A stretch of 64,000 nucleotides of DNA from Cellulomonas marina. Lineage in GTDB: Bacteria > Actinomycetota > Actinomycetes > Actinomycetales > Cellulomonadaceae. The notes under the pieces are model-generated. The model did not search any database, had not been told where the DNA came from, and saw nothing but the letters and a program-made list of their open reading frames with translations. The stretch covers positions 1-64,000 of the forward strand of contig NZ_FOKA01000011.1 of the NCBI RefSeq assembly GCF_900111925.1. Reading direction: 5' to 3'. A program made the position numbers and the translations under genes. Shown in pieces: positions 17,539 through 25,924 of this stretch (position 1 is its first letter; every line of letters starts with the position of its first letter).

Positions 17539-18986
17539 GGGCGGCGCTGAGCGAGGCCGGGCTCGGCGGCGCGACGGCGTCGGGCGAGGCGCGGCATCCT
17601 GGCGACGGGGCACCCCGGACCGGGAGGGACGCGATGACGCCGACGGCGCTCGACGAGCTGGTGGCGGCCGTGACGGAGGTGCTCCGGGACGTCCCGGCGC
17701 GGACCGCGGCGCGCACGGACCGGTCCGGGTGGGGCCCCGACGGGGTGCCCGACGCCGTCGTGCGCGCGCACGGGGTCGCCGACGTGGTCGCGGCGATGCG
17801 GTGGGCGCACGCGCACCGGGTGCCGGTCGTGGCGCGCGGGTCGGGCTCGGGCCTCGCCGGCGGGGCGTCCGCGGGGCCGGGCCAGGTCGTGCTCGACCTG
17901 TCGGCGATGGACCGCATCGTCGAGATCCGTGCCGAGGACGCGGTGGCCGTCGTCGAGCCCGGCGTCATCGCCGGGGACCTCGACCGCGCCGCCCGGGCGC
18001 ACGGGCTGCGGTACGCGCCCGACCCCGGCAGCGTCGACCTCGCGACGATCGGCGGCACCATCGCCACGAACGCCGGCGGCCTGCGCTGCGTGAAGTACGG
18101 CGTCACGCGCGACGCCGTGCTGGCCCTCGACGTCGTCCTGGCGGACGGGTCGCTGCTGCGCACGGGTGCCGGGACGCTCAAGGGCGTCACGGGGTACGAC
18201 CTCACCTCGCTCGTCGTCGGCTCGGAGGGCACGCTCGGCGTCGTCGTCGGGGCGACGCTGCGGCTCGTGCCGCTGCCGGTCGCGACGGCGACGATCGCCG
18301 CGTCCTTCACGGACGTGGAGTCCGCCGCCGCGGCGGCGACCGCCATCACGGCGGCGGGCGTCCGACCCTCGACCCTCGAGCTGCTCGACCGGGCCACCCT
18401 CGCCGCGGTCGACGCCGCCCAGGGGACCGACCTCGGCGCGCACGGCGCCGCCCTGCTGCTCGTGCAGACGGACGGGTTCGCCGCGGCGGCCGAGGCCGAT
18501 GCCGTCGTCGCGGTCCTGACGCCGACCGCCGCGCACCTGGAGGTCACGGCGGACCCGGAGCGGACGGCGACCCTCGTCGCCGCGCGCCGGCTCGCGCTGC
18601 CGTCCATCGAGCGGCACGGGCAGGTCCTCATCGAGGACGTCGCCGTGCCGCGGTCGGCGCTCGCGGCCGCCGTACGCGGGATCGAGCAGATCGCCGCCCG
18701 CACCGGCGTGAGGGTCTTCACCCTCGCGCACGCCGGCGACGGCAACCTGCACCCCGTCGTCCTCACCGACGACGGGGTCGTCACCCCGCGCGTGCAGGAC
18801 ACCGTCGACGCGATCGTGGCCCTCGCGCTCGCCCTCGGCGGGACGCTGACGGGCGAGCACGGCGTCGGCGTCCTCAAGCGGCCCTGGCTGGACGACGAGC
18901 TCGGCCCGGTCGCGCGCGACGTGCAGGCCCGCATCAAGCACGCCTTCGACCCGCACGGGCTGCTCAACCCCGGCAAGGCCATCTGA
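17535..18986 (+). CDS. FAD-binding oxidase/dehydrogenase (GlcD-like)
   Basis: A 483-residue protein if started at ATG 17535, which keeps the four-base operon overlap. ATG 17634, preceded by GGGAGG, would give 450 residues, nearer family length, and is a real alternative. The FAD-binding PCMH/VAO domain shows VPVVARGSGSGLAGGASAG, PDPGSVDLATIGGTIATNAG and GVTGYDLTSLVVGSEGTLG. The C-terminal cap has HAGDGNLHP and LTGEHGVGVLKR, typical of glycolate/D-lactate oxidases. Here it probably oxidises a 2-hydroxy acid left after desulfonation, such as glycolate or a sulfolactate-like compound; this is inference from context. Confidence 0.85.
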   Translation: MRAALSEAGLGGATASGEARHPGDGAPRTGRDAMTPTALDELVAAVTEVLRDVPARTAARTDRSGWGPDGVPDAVVRAHGVADVVAAMRWAHAHRVPVVARGSGSGLAGGASAGPGQVVLDLSAMDRIVEIRAEDAVAVVEPGVIAGDLDRAARAHGLRYAPDPGSVDLATIGGTIATNAGGLRCVKYGVTRDAVLALDVVLADGSLLRTGAGTLKGVTGYDLTSLVVGSEGTLGVVVGATLRLVPLPVATATIAASFTDVESAAAAATAITAAGVRPSTLELLDRATLAAVDAAQGTDLGAHGAALLLVQTDGFAAAAEADAVVAVLTPTAAHLEVTADPERTATLVAARRLALPSIERHGQVLIEDVAVPRSALAAAVRGIEQIAARTGVRVFTLAHAGDGNLHPVVLTDDGVVTPRVQDTVDAIVALALALGGTLTGEHGVGVLKRPWLDDELGPVARDVQARIKHAFDPHGLLNPGKAI

Positions 18987-19094
18987 GACCCGTCGCCGGT
19001 CACCTCCGGCCCGCACCCGGGCCTGCACCCCACCTGCACCCCACCTGCACACCCCCCACCTGCACCCCGCCCTGCCCCCACCCTGGAGCCACCC
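18987..19094 (+). repeat. Short direct repeats in an intergenic gap of the sulfur operon
   Basis: The gap holds about four imperfect copies of CACCTGCACCC between 19020 and 19075. It is the only gap of more than 80 bp in an otherwise overlapping run of genes from 9261 to 20479. No hairpin or promoter is convincing, so read-through is likely. Confidence 0.55.
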
Positions 19095-19859
19095 GTGTCC
19101 CTCGCACCCACCCTCGACGCCCCGCCGGCGACGACGAGCGCCCCCGTCGGCGGTCCGCCGGCACGCCGCGTCGTCGTCCTCACCGGCAACCCCCGCCCCG
19201 CCTCCCGCACCGCCGCCGCGGGAGCCGTGCTCGGCCGGCACCTGGCGGACGCCCTGACCGTGGCCGACGGCTCCGCGGCCACCGGCTCCGCGACCACCGG
19301 CTCCGCGGTCGAGGTCGCGGAGATCGACCTCGCCGACCTCGCCGCCGAGCTGCTCGTGCCCGTGCACCCCGGCGCGGACGCGGCACTGGCCACCGTGACC
19401 GCCGCGGACCTGCTCGTCGTCGCCACGCCGGTGTACAAGGCGTCGGTGCCCGGCCTGCTCAAGGCGTTCCTCGACCTCGTCGGGCCGCAGGGCCTCGGCG
19501 GCGTCGTCGCGGTGCCCCTCGTCGTGCCCGGGGACCTCACCCACGCGCTGGTGGGGGAGGTGCACCTGCGTCCGGTGCTCGTCGAGCTCGGGGCCGTCGT
19601 ACCGGCGGCCTCGCTCGTCGTCCCCGTGCCGGCGCTGGCCGGGCTGCCCGATGCCGTCGCCGCGTGGTGGGAGCGGTCGGGCACGGCCGTCCTGCGCGCG
19701 GCGGGCGCGGCGTCGCCGCCCGTCACGGCACCTCGCACCGAGACGGGCACCGAGACGGGCACCGCGTTCGTCGCTGCGCCCGTCGCTGCGCCCGTCGCCG
19801 CGCCCGTCGCTGCGCCCGTCCCTGCGCCCCTCGCCGTGGCGTCGGTGGTGGCGTCGTGA
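19095..19859 (+). CDS. NAD(P)H-dependent FMN reductase (SsuE/MsuE-like)
   Basis: A 254-residue protein with GTG start. The flavodoxin-like core begins VVVLTGNPRPASRT (about 26-39), the FMN phosphate loop of the SsuE/MsuE group. ATPVYKASVPGLLKAFLDL carries the conserved fold around the isoalloxazine ring. The C-terminus is extended by a Val-Ala-Ala-Pro repeat (about 215-254) that is not part of the family fold. It should supply FMNH2 to the monooxygenases at 6669 and 7904. Confidence 0.88.
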   Translation: MSLAPTLDAPPATTSAPVGGPPARRVVVLTGNPRPASRTAAAGAVLGRHLADALTVADGSAATGSATTGSAVEVAEIDLADLAAELLVPVHPGADAALATVTAADLLVVATPVYKASVPGLLKAFLDLVGPQGLGGVVAVPLVVPGDLTHALVGEVHLRPVLVELGAVVPAASLVVPVPALAGLPDAVAAWWERSGTAVLRAAGAASPPVTAPRTETGTETGTAFVAAPVAAPVAAPVAAPVPAPLAVASVVAS

Positions 19860-20479
19860 CCGCGCTGAGCGCGGACCGCGGGGCCCGCGTCGTGCCGTCT
19901 CCCGTCGTGGCGCCTCCCGTCGTGCCGGCTCCCGTCGTGGCGTCGGCCCTCGTGCCGTCCGACGAGCTCCTGCCGGTGCCCGACCCCGACGGCCTCACGC
20001 CCGAGGAGTACAAGGACGTGTTCCGGCAGCACGCCGCGGGTGTCGCGGTGGTGACGCTGAGCGGTCCCCGGGGCCCGGTCGGGTTCACCGCCACGTCCGT
20101 CATCTCCGTGTCCGCGGCCCCGCCGCTGCTGGCGTTCTCCGTCGACTCGGGCTCGTCGTCCTGGCCCGCGCTGTCGGTGGCGCGCACGGTCGTCGTCAAC
20201 TTCCTGGCGGAGGACCAGGCGGACGTGTCGTCGCGGTTCGCGACGCGCGGGCAGGACCGGTTCGCCGGGGGCGGCTGGTCGCGGCTGCCGTCGGGGGAGC
20301 CGGTGCTGCACGGCACGCAGTCGTGGGTGCGGGCGCGTGTGCTCGACCGCGTGCCGGTGGGGACGAGCTTCCTCGTCTCGCTGCACGCGCTCGAGCACGG
20401 GACCCGGCCCGAGGCGCGGCCGCTCGTCTACCGCGACCGTGCCTACCACCGGCTGGTGCCGGGGACGCCGGCGGCCTGA
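19856..20479 (+). CDS. Flavin reductase domain protein (HpaC/DIM6 family)
   Basis: A 207-residue protein from GTG 19856, overlapping the FMN reductase gene. The N-terminal 40 residues are a Pro/Val repeat. The split-barrel flavin reductase domain follows: EYKDVFRQHAAGVAVVTLSG, GFTATSVISVSAAPPLLAFSV, VNFLAEDQADVSSRFA, and the C-terminal LVYRDRAYHRL. The family reduces free FMN/FAD with NAD(P)H. Its presence with the SsuE-like enzyme gives the operon two unrelated flavin reductases, perhaps one per monooxygenase. It is the last gene before a hairpin. Confidence 0.88.
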   Translation: MTALSADRGARVVPSPVVAPPVVPAPVVASALVPSDELLPVPDPDGLTPEEYKDVFRQHAAGVAVVTLSGPRGPVGFTATSVISVSAAPPLLAFSVDSGSSSWPALSVARTVVVNFLAEDQADVSSRFATRGQDRFAGGGWSRLPSGEPVLHGTQSWVRARVLDRVPVGTSFLVSLHALEHGTRPEARPLVYRDRAYHRLVPGTPAA

Positions 20480-20482
20480 CGT

Positions 20483-20525
20483 GCGTCGAGTCCTGCAAGC
20501 GGCCGACGGGTGCAGGGCTCGACGC
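20483..20525. terminator. Hairpin between convergent sulfur operon and MBL gene
   Basis: GCGTCGAGTCCTGCA pairs with TGCAGGGCTCGACGC (15-nt arms, one T-G wobble) around a 13-nt loop. It starts 3 nt after the flavin reductase stop and ends 12 nt before the convergent stop codon, so it can serve both strands. There is no U-tract, as is common in actinobacteria. Confidence 0.7.
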
Positions 20526-20536
20526 GAGCGCGCGGG

Positions 20537-21277
20537 TCAGTGCGCGCCGACCTCCCGAGCGCGGGCTGCGGCCTCCGCGACCCCGGCGGTCCAGGGGTCG
20601 CCGTGGCCGGGCAGCACGGTCGCGGCGCCCGTCGCCTCGAGCGCGTCGAGGGAGGCGAGGGCCGCGGCGGAGTCCGCGGTCGCGGCGCCGGCGACGATCT
20701 GCGGGCCGCGGCCGCCGGTGTACGGGTCGAGCGTGACGAGCGCGTCGCCGGAGAGCAGGACGCCGCGCTCCGGCAGGTGGAGGGCCACGTGCCCCCAGGT
20801 GTGGCCGGGGGAGTCCACGACGACCGGGCGGCCGGGTACGGGCAGGACCCCGCCGCTCTCGTACGCCCGCAGGCCGCGGGCGCCCCGGACGTGCCAGGCC
20901 CCGGCCGCCATCAGCGCCGCGAGGACCGGCACGCCGGCGGGGTGCCGCAGCGGGTACGCGGCCAACGGGTTCTCGTGCGCGTAACGGTACGGGTGCTCCA
21001 CCAGCTCCAGGTCCTCCGTGCCGGCCCAGACCGGCACGCCGAGCACGTCCATCGCCCGCGCCACGTTGCCGGTGTGGTCGAAGTGCCCGTGCGTGAGCGC
21101 GACGGCCACGACGTCCGACGGTCGCCGGCCGAGCGCGCGCACGGCCTCGCCGATCCGGCGCCAGTGCGCCGGCACGCCGGTGTCGACGAGCAGGAGCCGT
21201 CCCTCCTCCTCGACGAGGTAGCAGTTGACGTACGCGTGGTCGATGCGGTGGACGCGGTCGGCGACCTCGGTCAGCAC
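20537..21277 (-). CDS. MBL-fold metallohydrolase
   Basis: A 246-residue protein. The metallo-beta-lactamase metal motif HGHFDHTG is at 63-70. Later ligands are in DSPGHTWGHVALHLPERGVLLSGDAL and the C-terminal LPGHGDPW. The length and the lack of a signal peptide suggest a cytoplasmic hydrolase, glyoxalase-II- or lactonase-like; the substrate is unknown. It is convergent with the sulfur operon. There is no direct evidence that it belongs to it, although some persulfide dioxygenases share the fold. Confidence 0.85.
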   Translation of the reverse strand: MLTEVADRVHRIDHAYVNCYLVEEEGRLLLVDTGVPAHWRRIGEAVRALGRRPSDVVAVALTHGHFDHTGNVARAMDVLGVPVWAGTEDLELVEHPYRYAHENPLAAYPLRHPAGVPVLAALMAAGAWHVRGARGLRAYESGGVLPVPGRPVVVDSPGHTWGHVALHLPERGVLLSGDALVTLDPYTGGRGPQIVAGAATADSAAALASLDALEATGAATVLPGHGDPWTAGVAEAAARAREVGAH

Positions 21278-21380
21278 GGGCGCTCCTCAGGGCGACGACG
21301 CCGCGGGGGCCGGGGCTGGACCGTCGGGCGCGAGGTGTCGACCACGCTAGGTCGCCCCTCACGACCGTGCGCGCCGGACG

Positions 21381-23576
21381 TCACGCGACCGACGCCAGGG
21401 CGAAGGGCAGCACCTCGTCGGCGCCGGCCCGCCGCAGTGCGCGCCCGGCGACGGTCAGCGTCCAGCGTGAGTCGACGAGGTCGTCGACGAGCAGCACCGG
21501 CCCGCGCACCTGCGCGAGGCGCTCGGCCATCCCGGTCGGCACGGCGAGCTGGTCCCACACGCCCGCGAGCCGGAAGGCGCTGTTGCCGCCCGGCTCGCCG
21601 CGCGGCCCGCCGTCGGGCGCCTCGAGCGTGCCGAGCCACTCGAGCCGTCCCCGCTCGGCGAGGTGCTGCGCCACGGAGGCGACGAGCTGCGGGTGCCGGC
21701 GCGACGGCACCGCCGCGACCGCCACCGGCCGGCGTGCCCACCCCCACCCGGCGAGCACGGCGACGCAGGCGCCGAGCAGCGCCGGGTCGGCGGAGGCGTC
21801 GGGGGTCCTCGCGTCGAGCAGGGTGCGCAGGCGCTGGCCCCAGCCGAGGTCGGTGAGCCGCGCGACGACCCGCCCCTCGCCGACCTGCTCGTCGGCCGCG
21901 ATCTTGCCCTTGACGGGCACGCCGAGCCGGTCCATGCCCGTCGGCCACTGAGCGCGGGGCGGCACCTCGACCCCGACCTGCCGCAGGCGCCGGTCGGCGT
22001 CCTCGCGGGCCTGCTCGGGCACGTCGGTGGGGAACCACGTGCCCGCGCACCGGTCGCACCGCCCGCAGTCGGCGGCCGACGGGTCGTCGAGCTGCTCGGC
22101 GAGGAACCGCATGCGGCAGCCGTCGGTCGCCTCGTAGTCGAGCATCGCGCGGGCCTCGGCGCGGCGGGCCTCCTCGACGCGGCCGTAGCGCTCGGCGTCG
22201 TACGTCCAGCCCTGCCCGGTCGCGGTCCATCCGCCGCCGACGCGCTCGAGGGCGCCCTCCACGTCGAGCACCTTGAGCAGGAGCTCCAGCCGGGTGCGGC
22301 GCACGTCGGTCACCGTCTCGAGGGCGGCGGTCGACATCGGCCGTCCCGCCCGGCCGAGGGCGTCGAGCACGGCCGCGGCCTGGTCCTGGCGCGGCATCGA
22401 CGACGTCGCGAAGTACGACCAGATCTCCCGGTCCTCCTCGCCCGGCAGCAGCAGCACGTCGGCCCGGTCGGTCGCACGCCCGGCGCGGCCGACCTGCTGG
22501 TAGTAGGCGACCGGTGACGAGGGCGCCCCGAGGTGCACGACGAAGCCCAGGTCGGGCTTGTCGAAGCCCATGCCGAGCGCGCTCGTCGCCACCAGCGCCT
22601 TCACGCGGTTCTCCCGCAGGGCCTCCTCGGCCTCCTCGCGCTCGGCCACGTCCGTGCGCCCGGTGTAGGCGCGCACGGTGTGCCCGGCAGCCGCCAGCAG
22701 CGCCGCGGTCTCCTCCGCCGCCGACACCGTCAGCGCGTACACGATCCCGCTGCCCGGCAGCTCGTCGAGGTGCGCCGCCAGCCAGGCGAGCCGGTCCCGC
22801 GGTGCCCGCAGCGGCAGCACCCCGAGCCGCAGCGACGCCCGCGCGAGCGGCCCGCGGTGCGTCGTCACGGGGTGGTCGGAGCCGTCCGCGAGCTGCTCAG
22901 CCACGTCCTGCACGACGCGGGCGTTGGCGGTCGCGGTCGTCGCCAGCACGGGCGTCCCCGTCGGCAGGTCGCCGAGCAGGTCGCGAATGCGGCGGTAGTC
23001 GGGCCGGAAGTCGTGCCCCCAGTCGCTGATGCAGTGCGCCTCGTCCACCACGACGAGCCCCGCCCGCTCCCGCAGGCCCGGGAGGAGCTCAGCGCGGAAC
23101 TTCGGGTTGTTGAGCCGCTCGGGGGAGACGAGCAGGACGTCGACCTCGTCGGCAGCCAGCGCAGCCGTGACCTCGTCCCACGCGTGCGCGTTGGCGCTGT
23201 TCATCGTCACCGCCCGGACGCCGGCCCGAGCCGCGGCGGCCACCTGGTCCCGCATGAGCGCCAGCAGCGGGCTGACGATGAGCGTCGGGCCGGCCCCGCG
23301 CGCCCGCAGCAGGGCCGTGGCGACGAAGTACACCGCCGACTTCCCCCACCCGGTGCGCTGCACGACGAGGACGCGCCGCCGGTCGACGACGAGGTCGGCC
23401 ACGGCCTCCCACTGCCCGTCCCGGAAGTCGACGTCGTCCCGCCCGACGAGCGCGCGCAGCGCCGCCCGCGCCTCGGCGTGCACCGCCTCCCGCGGGTCGT
23501 CGGCGGTGCTGCTGGTCGTCGTGCCGGGCGGCGTCGCGGAGGGCGTCGTGACGGTGGGGGTCGTCGTCTGGTCCAT
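21381..23576 (-). CDS. RecQ-like ATP-dependent DNA helicase with C-terminal phosphoribosyltransferase segment
   Basis: A 731-residue protein from ATG 23576. The superfamily-2 helicase core has Walker A-type TGWGKS (75-80), DEAH (178-181) in VVDEAHCISDWGHDFRPDYRRI, and the helicase C motifs ATSALGMGFDKPDLGFVVH and YYQQVGRAGR. A RecQ zinc-binding segment follows (CRMRFLAEQL, CGRCDRC). The last 40 residues (GPVLLVDDLVDSRWTLTVAG) match the PRPP loop of phosphoribosyltransferases. It unwinds DNA in repair or recombination; the role of the PRTase part is unknown. A -10-like TAGCGT lies 10 nt upstream of the start. Confidence 0.88.
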   Translation of the reverse strand: MDQTTTPTVTTPSATPPGTTTSSTADDPREAVHAEARAALRALVGRDDVDFRDGQWEAVADLVVDRRRVLVVQRTGWGKSAVYFVATALLRARGAGPTLIVSPLLALMRDQVAAAARAGVRAVTMNSANAHAWDEVTAALAADEVDVLLVSPERLNNPKFRAELLPGLRERAGLVVVDEAHCISDWGHDFRPDYRRIRDLLGDLPTGTPVLATTATANARVVQDVAEQLADGSDHPVTTHRGPLARASLRLGVLPLRAPRDRLAWLAAHLDELPGSGIVYALTVSAAEETAALLAAAGHTVRAYTGRTDVAEREEAEEALRENRVKALVATSALGMGFDKPDLGFVVHLGAPSSPVAYYQQVGRAGRATDRADVLLLPGEEDREIWSYFATSSMPRQDQAAAVLDALGRAGRPMSTAALETVTDVRRTRLELLLKVLDVEGALERVGGGWTATGQGWTYDAERYGRVEEARRAEARAMLDYEATDGCRMRFLAEQLDDPSAADCGRCDRCAGTWFPTDVPEQAREDADRRLRQVGVEVPPRAQWPTGMDRLGVPVKGKIAADEQVGEGRVVARLTDLGWGQRLRTLLDARTPDASADPALLGACVAVLAGWGWARRPVAVAAVPSRRHPQLVASVAQHLAERGRLEWLGTLEAPDGGPRGEPGGNSAFRLAGVWDQLAVPTGMAERLAQVRGPVLLVDDLVDSRWTLTVAGRALRRAGADEVLPFALASVA

Positions 23577-24197
23577 GGTGCGACCGACGCTAGCCCCCGC
23601 CACCGACACCCGGTGTGCCGGGCCTGTGGACGGCGTCGGTCGGGCGGTGCGCGCGCCCCACCCCGCAAGGGCCGCGGTGCCGGAGAGCGCAGATGCGCCC
23701 GTCGTCAGTGACGCCGTCGTCGCCCGCTCATCCGCGCGTCCATCGTGCGGGTCGGGAATCCGGTCGTCGACCACGCGCACTGTGGAGAACGCGGGAGAAA
23801 TCGAGGCTGTGGACGGCTCGCGTATTGCTGCGCAACTCCTTCGGGTGATCTTTCTGTCCTCGATATCAGGTTCCGCCGCCGGTTGTGAGCAACGGCGATG
23901 TGGAAAAGGCAGAGGATCGCGTGCGCCCGTGCAGCGACCGCCGGCCGACCGGCGCGCGACGAGCTCCTCGTCCGCCCCGTACTGCTCGACTGCCGGACGC
24001 GGTTGAGGAGCTTCCACGGTCATGGGATCGGACGACACGATCGTCGCGAGCCGAGCCCTCCCTCGGCATCGTCCGCTGCATTCCTGCTGGTGGCCGCTCC
24101 CGAGGGCGCTACGACGGTCGTCGTGTCAGTGGTCGATGGCATTGTTCGAGCAGGAGGAAAAGGCCCGTGGGGCCGCCGTCGAGGATGAGGAGGTGCC
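23577..24197. other. Gene-free divergent intergenic region with a lower-GC middle
   Basis: No supported gene in about 620 bp between the helicase (minus) and the HNH gene (plus). The segment 23770-23920 is less GC-rich than its surroundings (for example GGAGAAATCGAGG and GTGGAAAAGGCAGAGG), as expected of regulatory or transferred DNA. The HNH start is preceded by a good Shine-Dalgarno GAGGAGGT. I see no clear tRNA, riboswitch or repeat. Confidence 0.5.
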
Positions 24198-25664
24198 ATG
24201 GCCACCACCGGCGTGCTCGGTGCCCTCGGTGCGGTGGCCGAGGCGGTGGACACCGCTGCGGCCGCACTCCTGCGTCACGGAGCGGCGGGACGGGCCACCG
24301 AGGGGCAGGAGGCCCTGGAGGCCGTCCGCCTCGCGATGGCGCTCGCCGGGCGGCTCGAGGCGATCACCGCCGGCCTGCTGCCGGTGGTCGAGGCCGACGG
24401 GCTGTGGGCGCTGGACGGTGCGCGCTCGCTCGCTCAGTGGGTGTCCTCGGTGGGCCGCGTCCCTCACGTCCGCGCGGCGGCGCTGGTGCGCACGGGCCGC
24501 ACCTTCCGCGACGTGGTCCCGGCGACGGCGGCCGCGGCGGTGGCGGGTGAGGTGGGGATGGAGGCGGCGCGGGCGATCGCGGCGGCGGCGAACACGCCGG
24601 TGCGGGCGGCGGTGTTGCAGGACGAGGGCTCGTCGGTGGGGGAGGGGTTCCTGCTCGCGCAGGCGCGCGACCTGCCGGTGAGCTCGTTCCGTCGGCTGGT
24701 GTCGCGGTGGTCGGCGTCGGTCGACCCGGAGGCCGACGAGCGCGGGTTCCGGGAGGTCTCCGAGCGGGAGTTCCTGGACCTGTCGGCCACCACCGGCGGC
24801 TACCACGTCTCGGGCTTCCTGTCGGAGGAGAACGGGGTGGTGGTGCGGGACGCCTTGGCGGCGGTGACGGGTGTGCCCGCGGCCGACGACGAGCGCACGT
24901 CCTCCCAGCGACGGGCGCGGGCACTGGTCGACCTGGCACGGCTGACGCTGGACCACGGGTTGGCGGGGCCCAGCGGGGAGCAGCGACCGCACCTGAGCGT
25001 CGTGGTGGACTGGGAGACGCTGCAGCGCGCGGTCGCGGGCGGCTCGGCGACCGGAGACCGCCACGAGGACGGTCACGAAGACGGCGACGAGCGGATCCGA
25101 TCACGACGCGGTTCGTCGGGTAGGTCGCCCTGTTGGTCGTCGGGAGCGGCGTCGAGTCAGGGAGAGGACGGGCAGCGGCACGGGAGCTGCCTCGCCGGCG
25201 CGCCGTCGGAGCTCGGGCTGTCCGGGGACGTGGAGAGGTTCGGCGTGGGTGAGCTGGTCGGCGGACGAGCGGTGCCGGCCTCGGTGCTGGGGCGGCTCGC
25301 GTGCGACAGCGTGCTGTCGCGGGTCGTGTTCGGGCCGCGCTCGGAGATCATCGACGTGGGCCGGTCGCAGCGCACGTTCACCGGTCCGCGTCGTCGCGCG
25401 GTCGTGGCTCGTGACGGGCGCTGCCGGTTCCCCGGGTGCGATGCCCCGCCGGCACTGTGCGAGGTGCACCACGTGCGGCACTGGGCGCGTGACGGTGGGG
25501 ACACCGACGCCGACAAGGGGGTCCTGCTGTGCTGGCACCACCACGCCCGTGTCCACACCCTCGGGATCGAGATCGTTCGCCGCGGCAGCCGGTGGCACTT
25601 CACCGACCGTCACGGCGACCCGCTCACGGGTGCTCGTCGCCGGACCACCTCGCCGAGGACCTGA
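24198..25664 (+). CDS. DUF222 (13E12-type) protein with C-terminal HNH nuclease domain
   Basis: A 488-residue protein from ATG 24198. The N-terminal DUF222 region spans about 20-270. The HNH domain is at about 408-455: CRFPGCDAPPALCEVHHV, RHWARDGGDTD, LLCWHHHARVH, with the two zinc cysteines and the His-His pair. Between them, about 280-325 is a low-complexity charged/serine segment (DRHEDGHEDGDERIRSRRG) that looks like an insertion. These genes are numerous and variable in actinobacteria (REP13E12 in mycobacteria) and are often tied to mobile DNA. The biological role is unsettled. It stands alone here. Confidence 0.85.
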   Translation: MATTGVLGALGAVAEAVDTAAAALLRHGAAGRATEGQEALEAVRLAMALAGRLEAITAGLLPVVEADGLWALDGARSLAQWVSSVGRVPHVRAAALVRTGRTFRDVVPATAAAAVAGEVGMEAARAIAAAANTPVRAAVLQDEGSSVGEGFLLAQARDLPVSSFRRLVSRWSASVDPEADERGFREVSEREFLDLSATTGGYHVSGFLSEENGVVVRDALAAVTGVPAADDERTSSQRRARALVDLARLTLDHGLAGPSGEQRPHLSVVVDWETLQRAVAGGSATGDRHEDGHEDGDERIRSRRGSSGRSPCWSSGAASSQGEDGQRHGSCLAGAPSELGLSGDVERFGVGELVGGRAVPASVLGRLACDSVLSRVVFGPRSEIIDVGRSQRTFTGPRRRAVVARDGRCRFPGCDAPPALCEVHHVRHWARDGGDTDADKGVLLCWHHHARVHTLGIEIVRRGSRWHFTDRHGDPLTGARRRTTSPRT

Positions 25665-25924
25665 CGGGTCGAGCCGAGGAGCTGAACCGGTGGCGCGCGC
25701 GTCCGCCTCCGACACGTCGGCCCTCACCCACGAGCACACCGAGCGGCGAGGAGCTCCTCGAGTTCCCGGTGCCGAGGCCGACGGCCCGACGACGAGCGGG
25801 AGGTCGCCGTTCGCTGCGCGGGACGACGGCGCGAGGGCGCAGTTGCGGCACCCCGGGCCCACCCCCACGATCGACGGGGCCGTCCAGACCGCGGAGGCCT
25901 CCCGCACGACGCAGGAGGACCCGC

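Noticed and set aside
24198..25664. Homing endonuclease or anti-phage effector
   Set aside because: The DUF222 plus HNH layout is the common 13E12-type family; no intron, intein or defence genes flank it.
25665..25924. Continuation of the HNH protein or a small gene before the decarboxylase
   Set aside because: No frame shows family-like sequence or a ribosome site; only the AGGAGG of the decarboxylase is clear.
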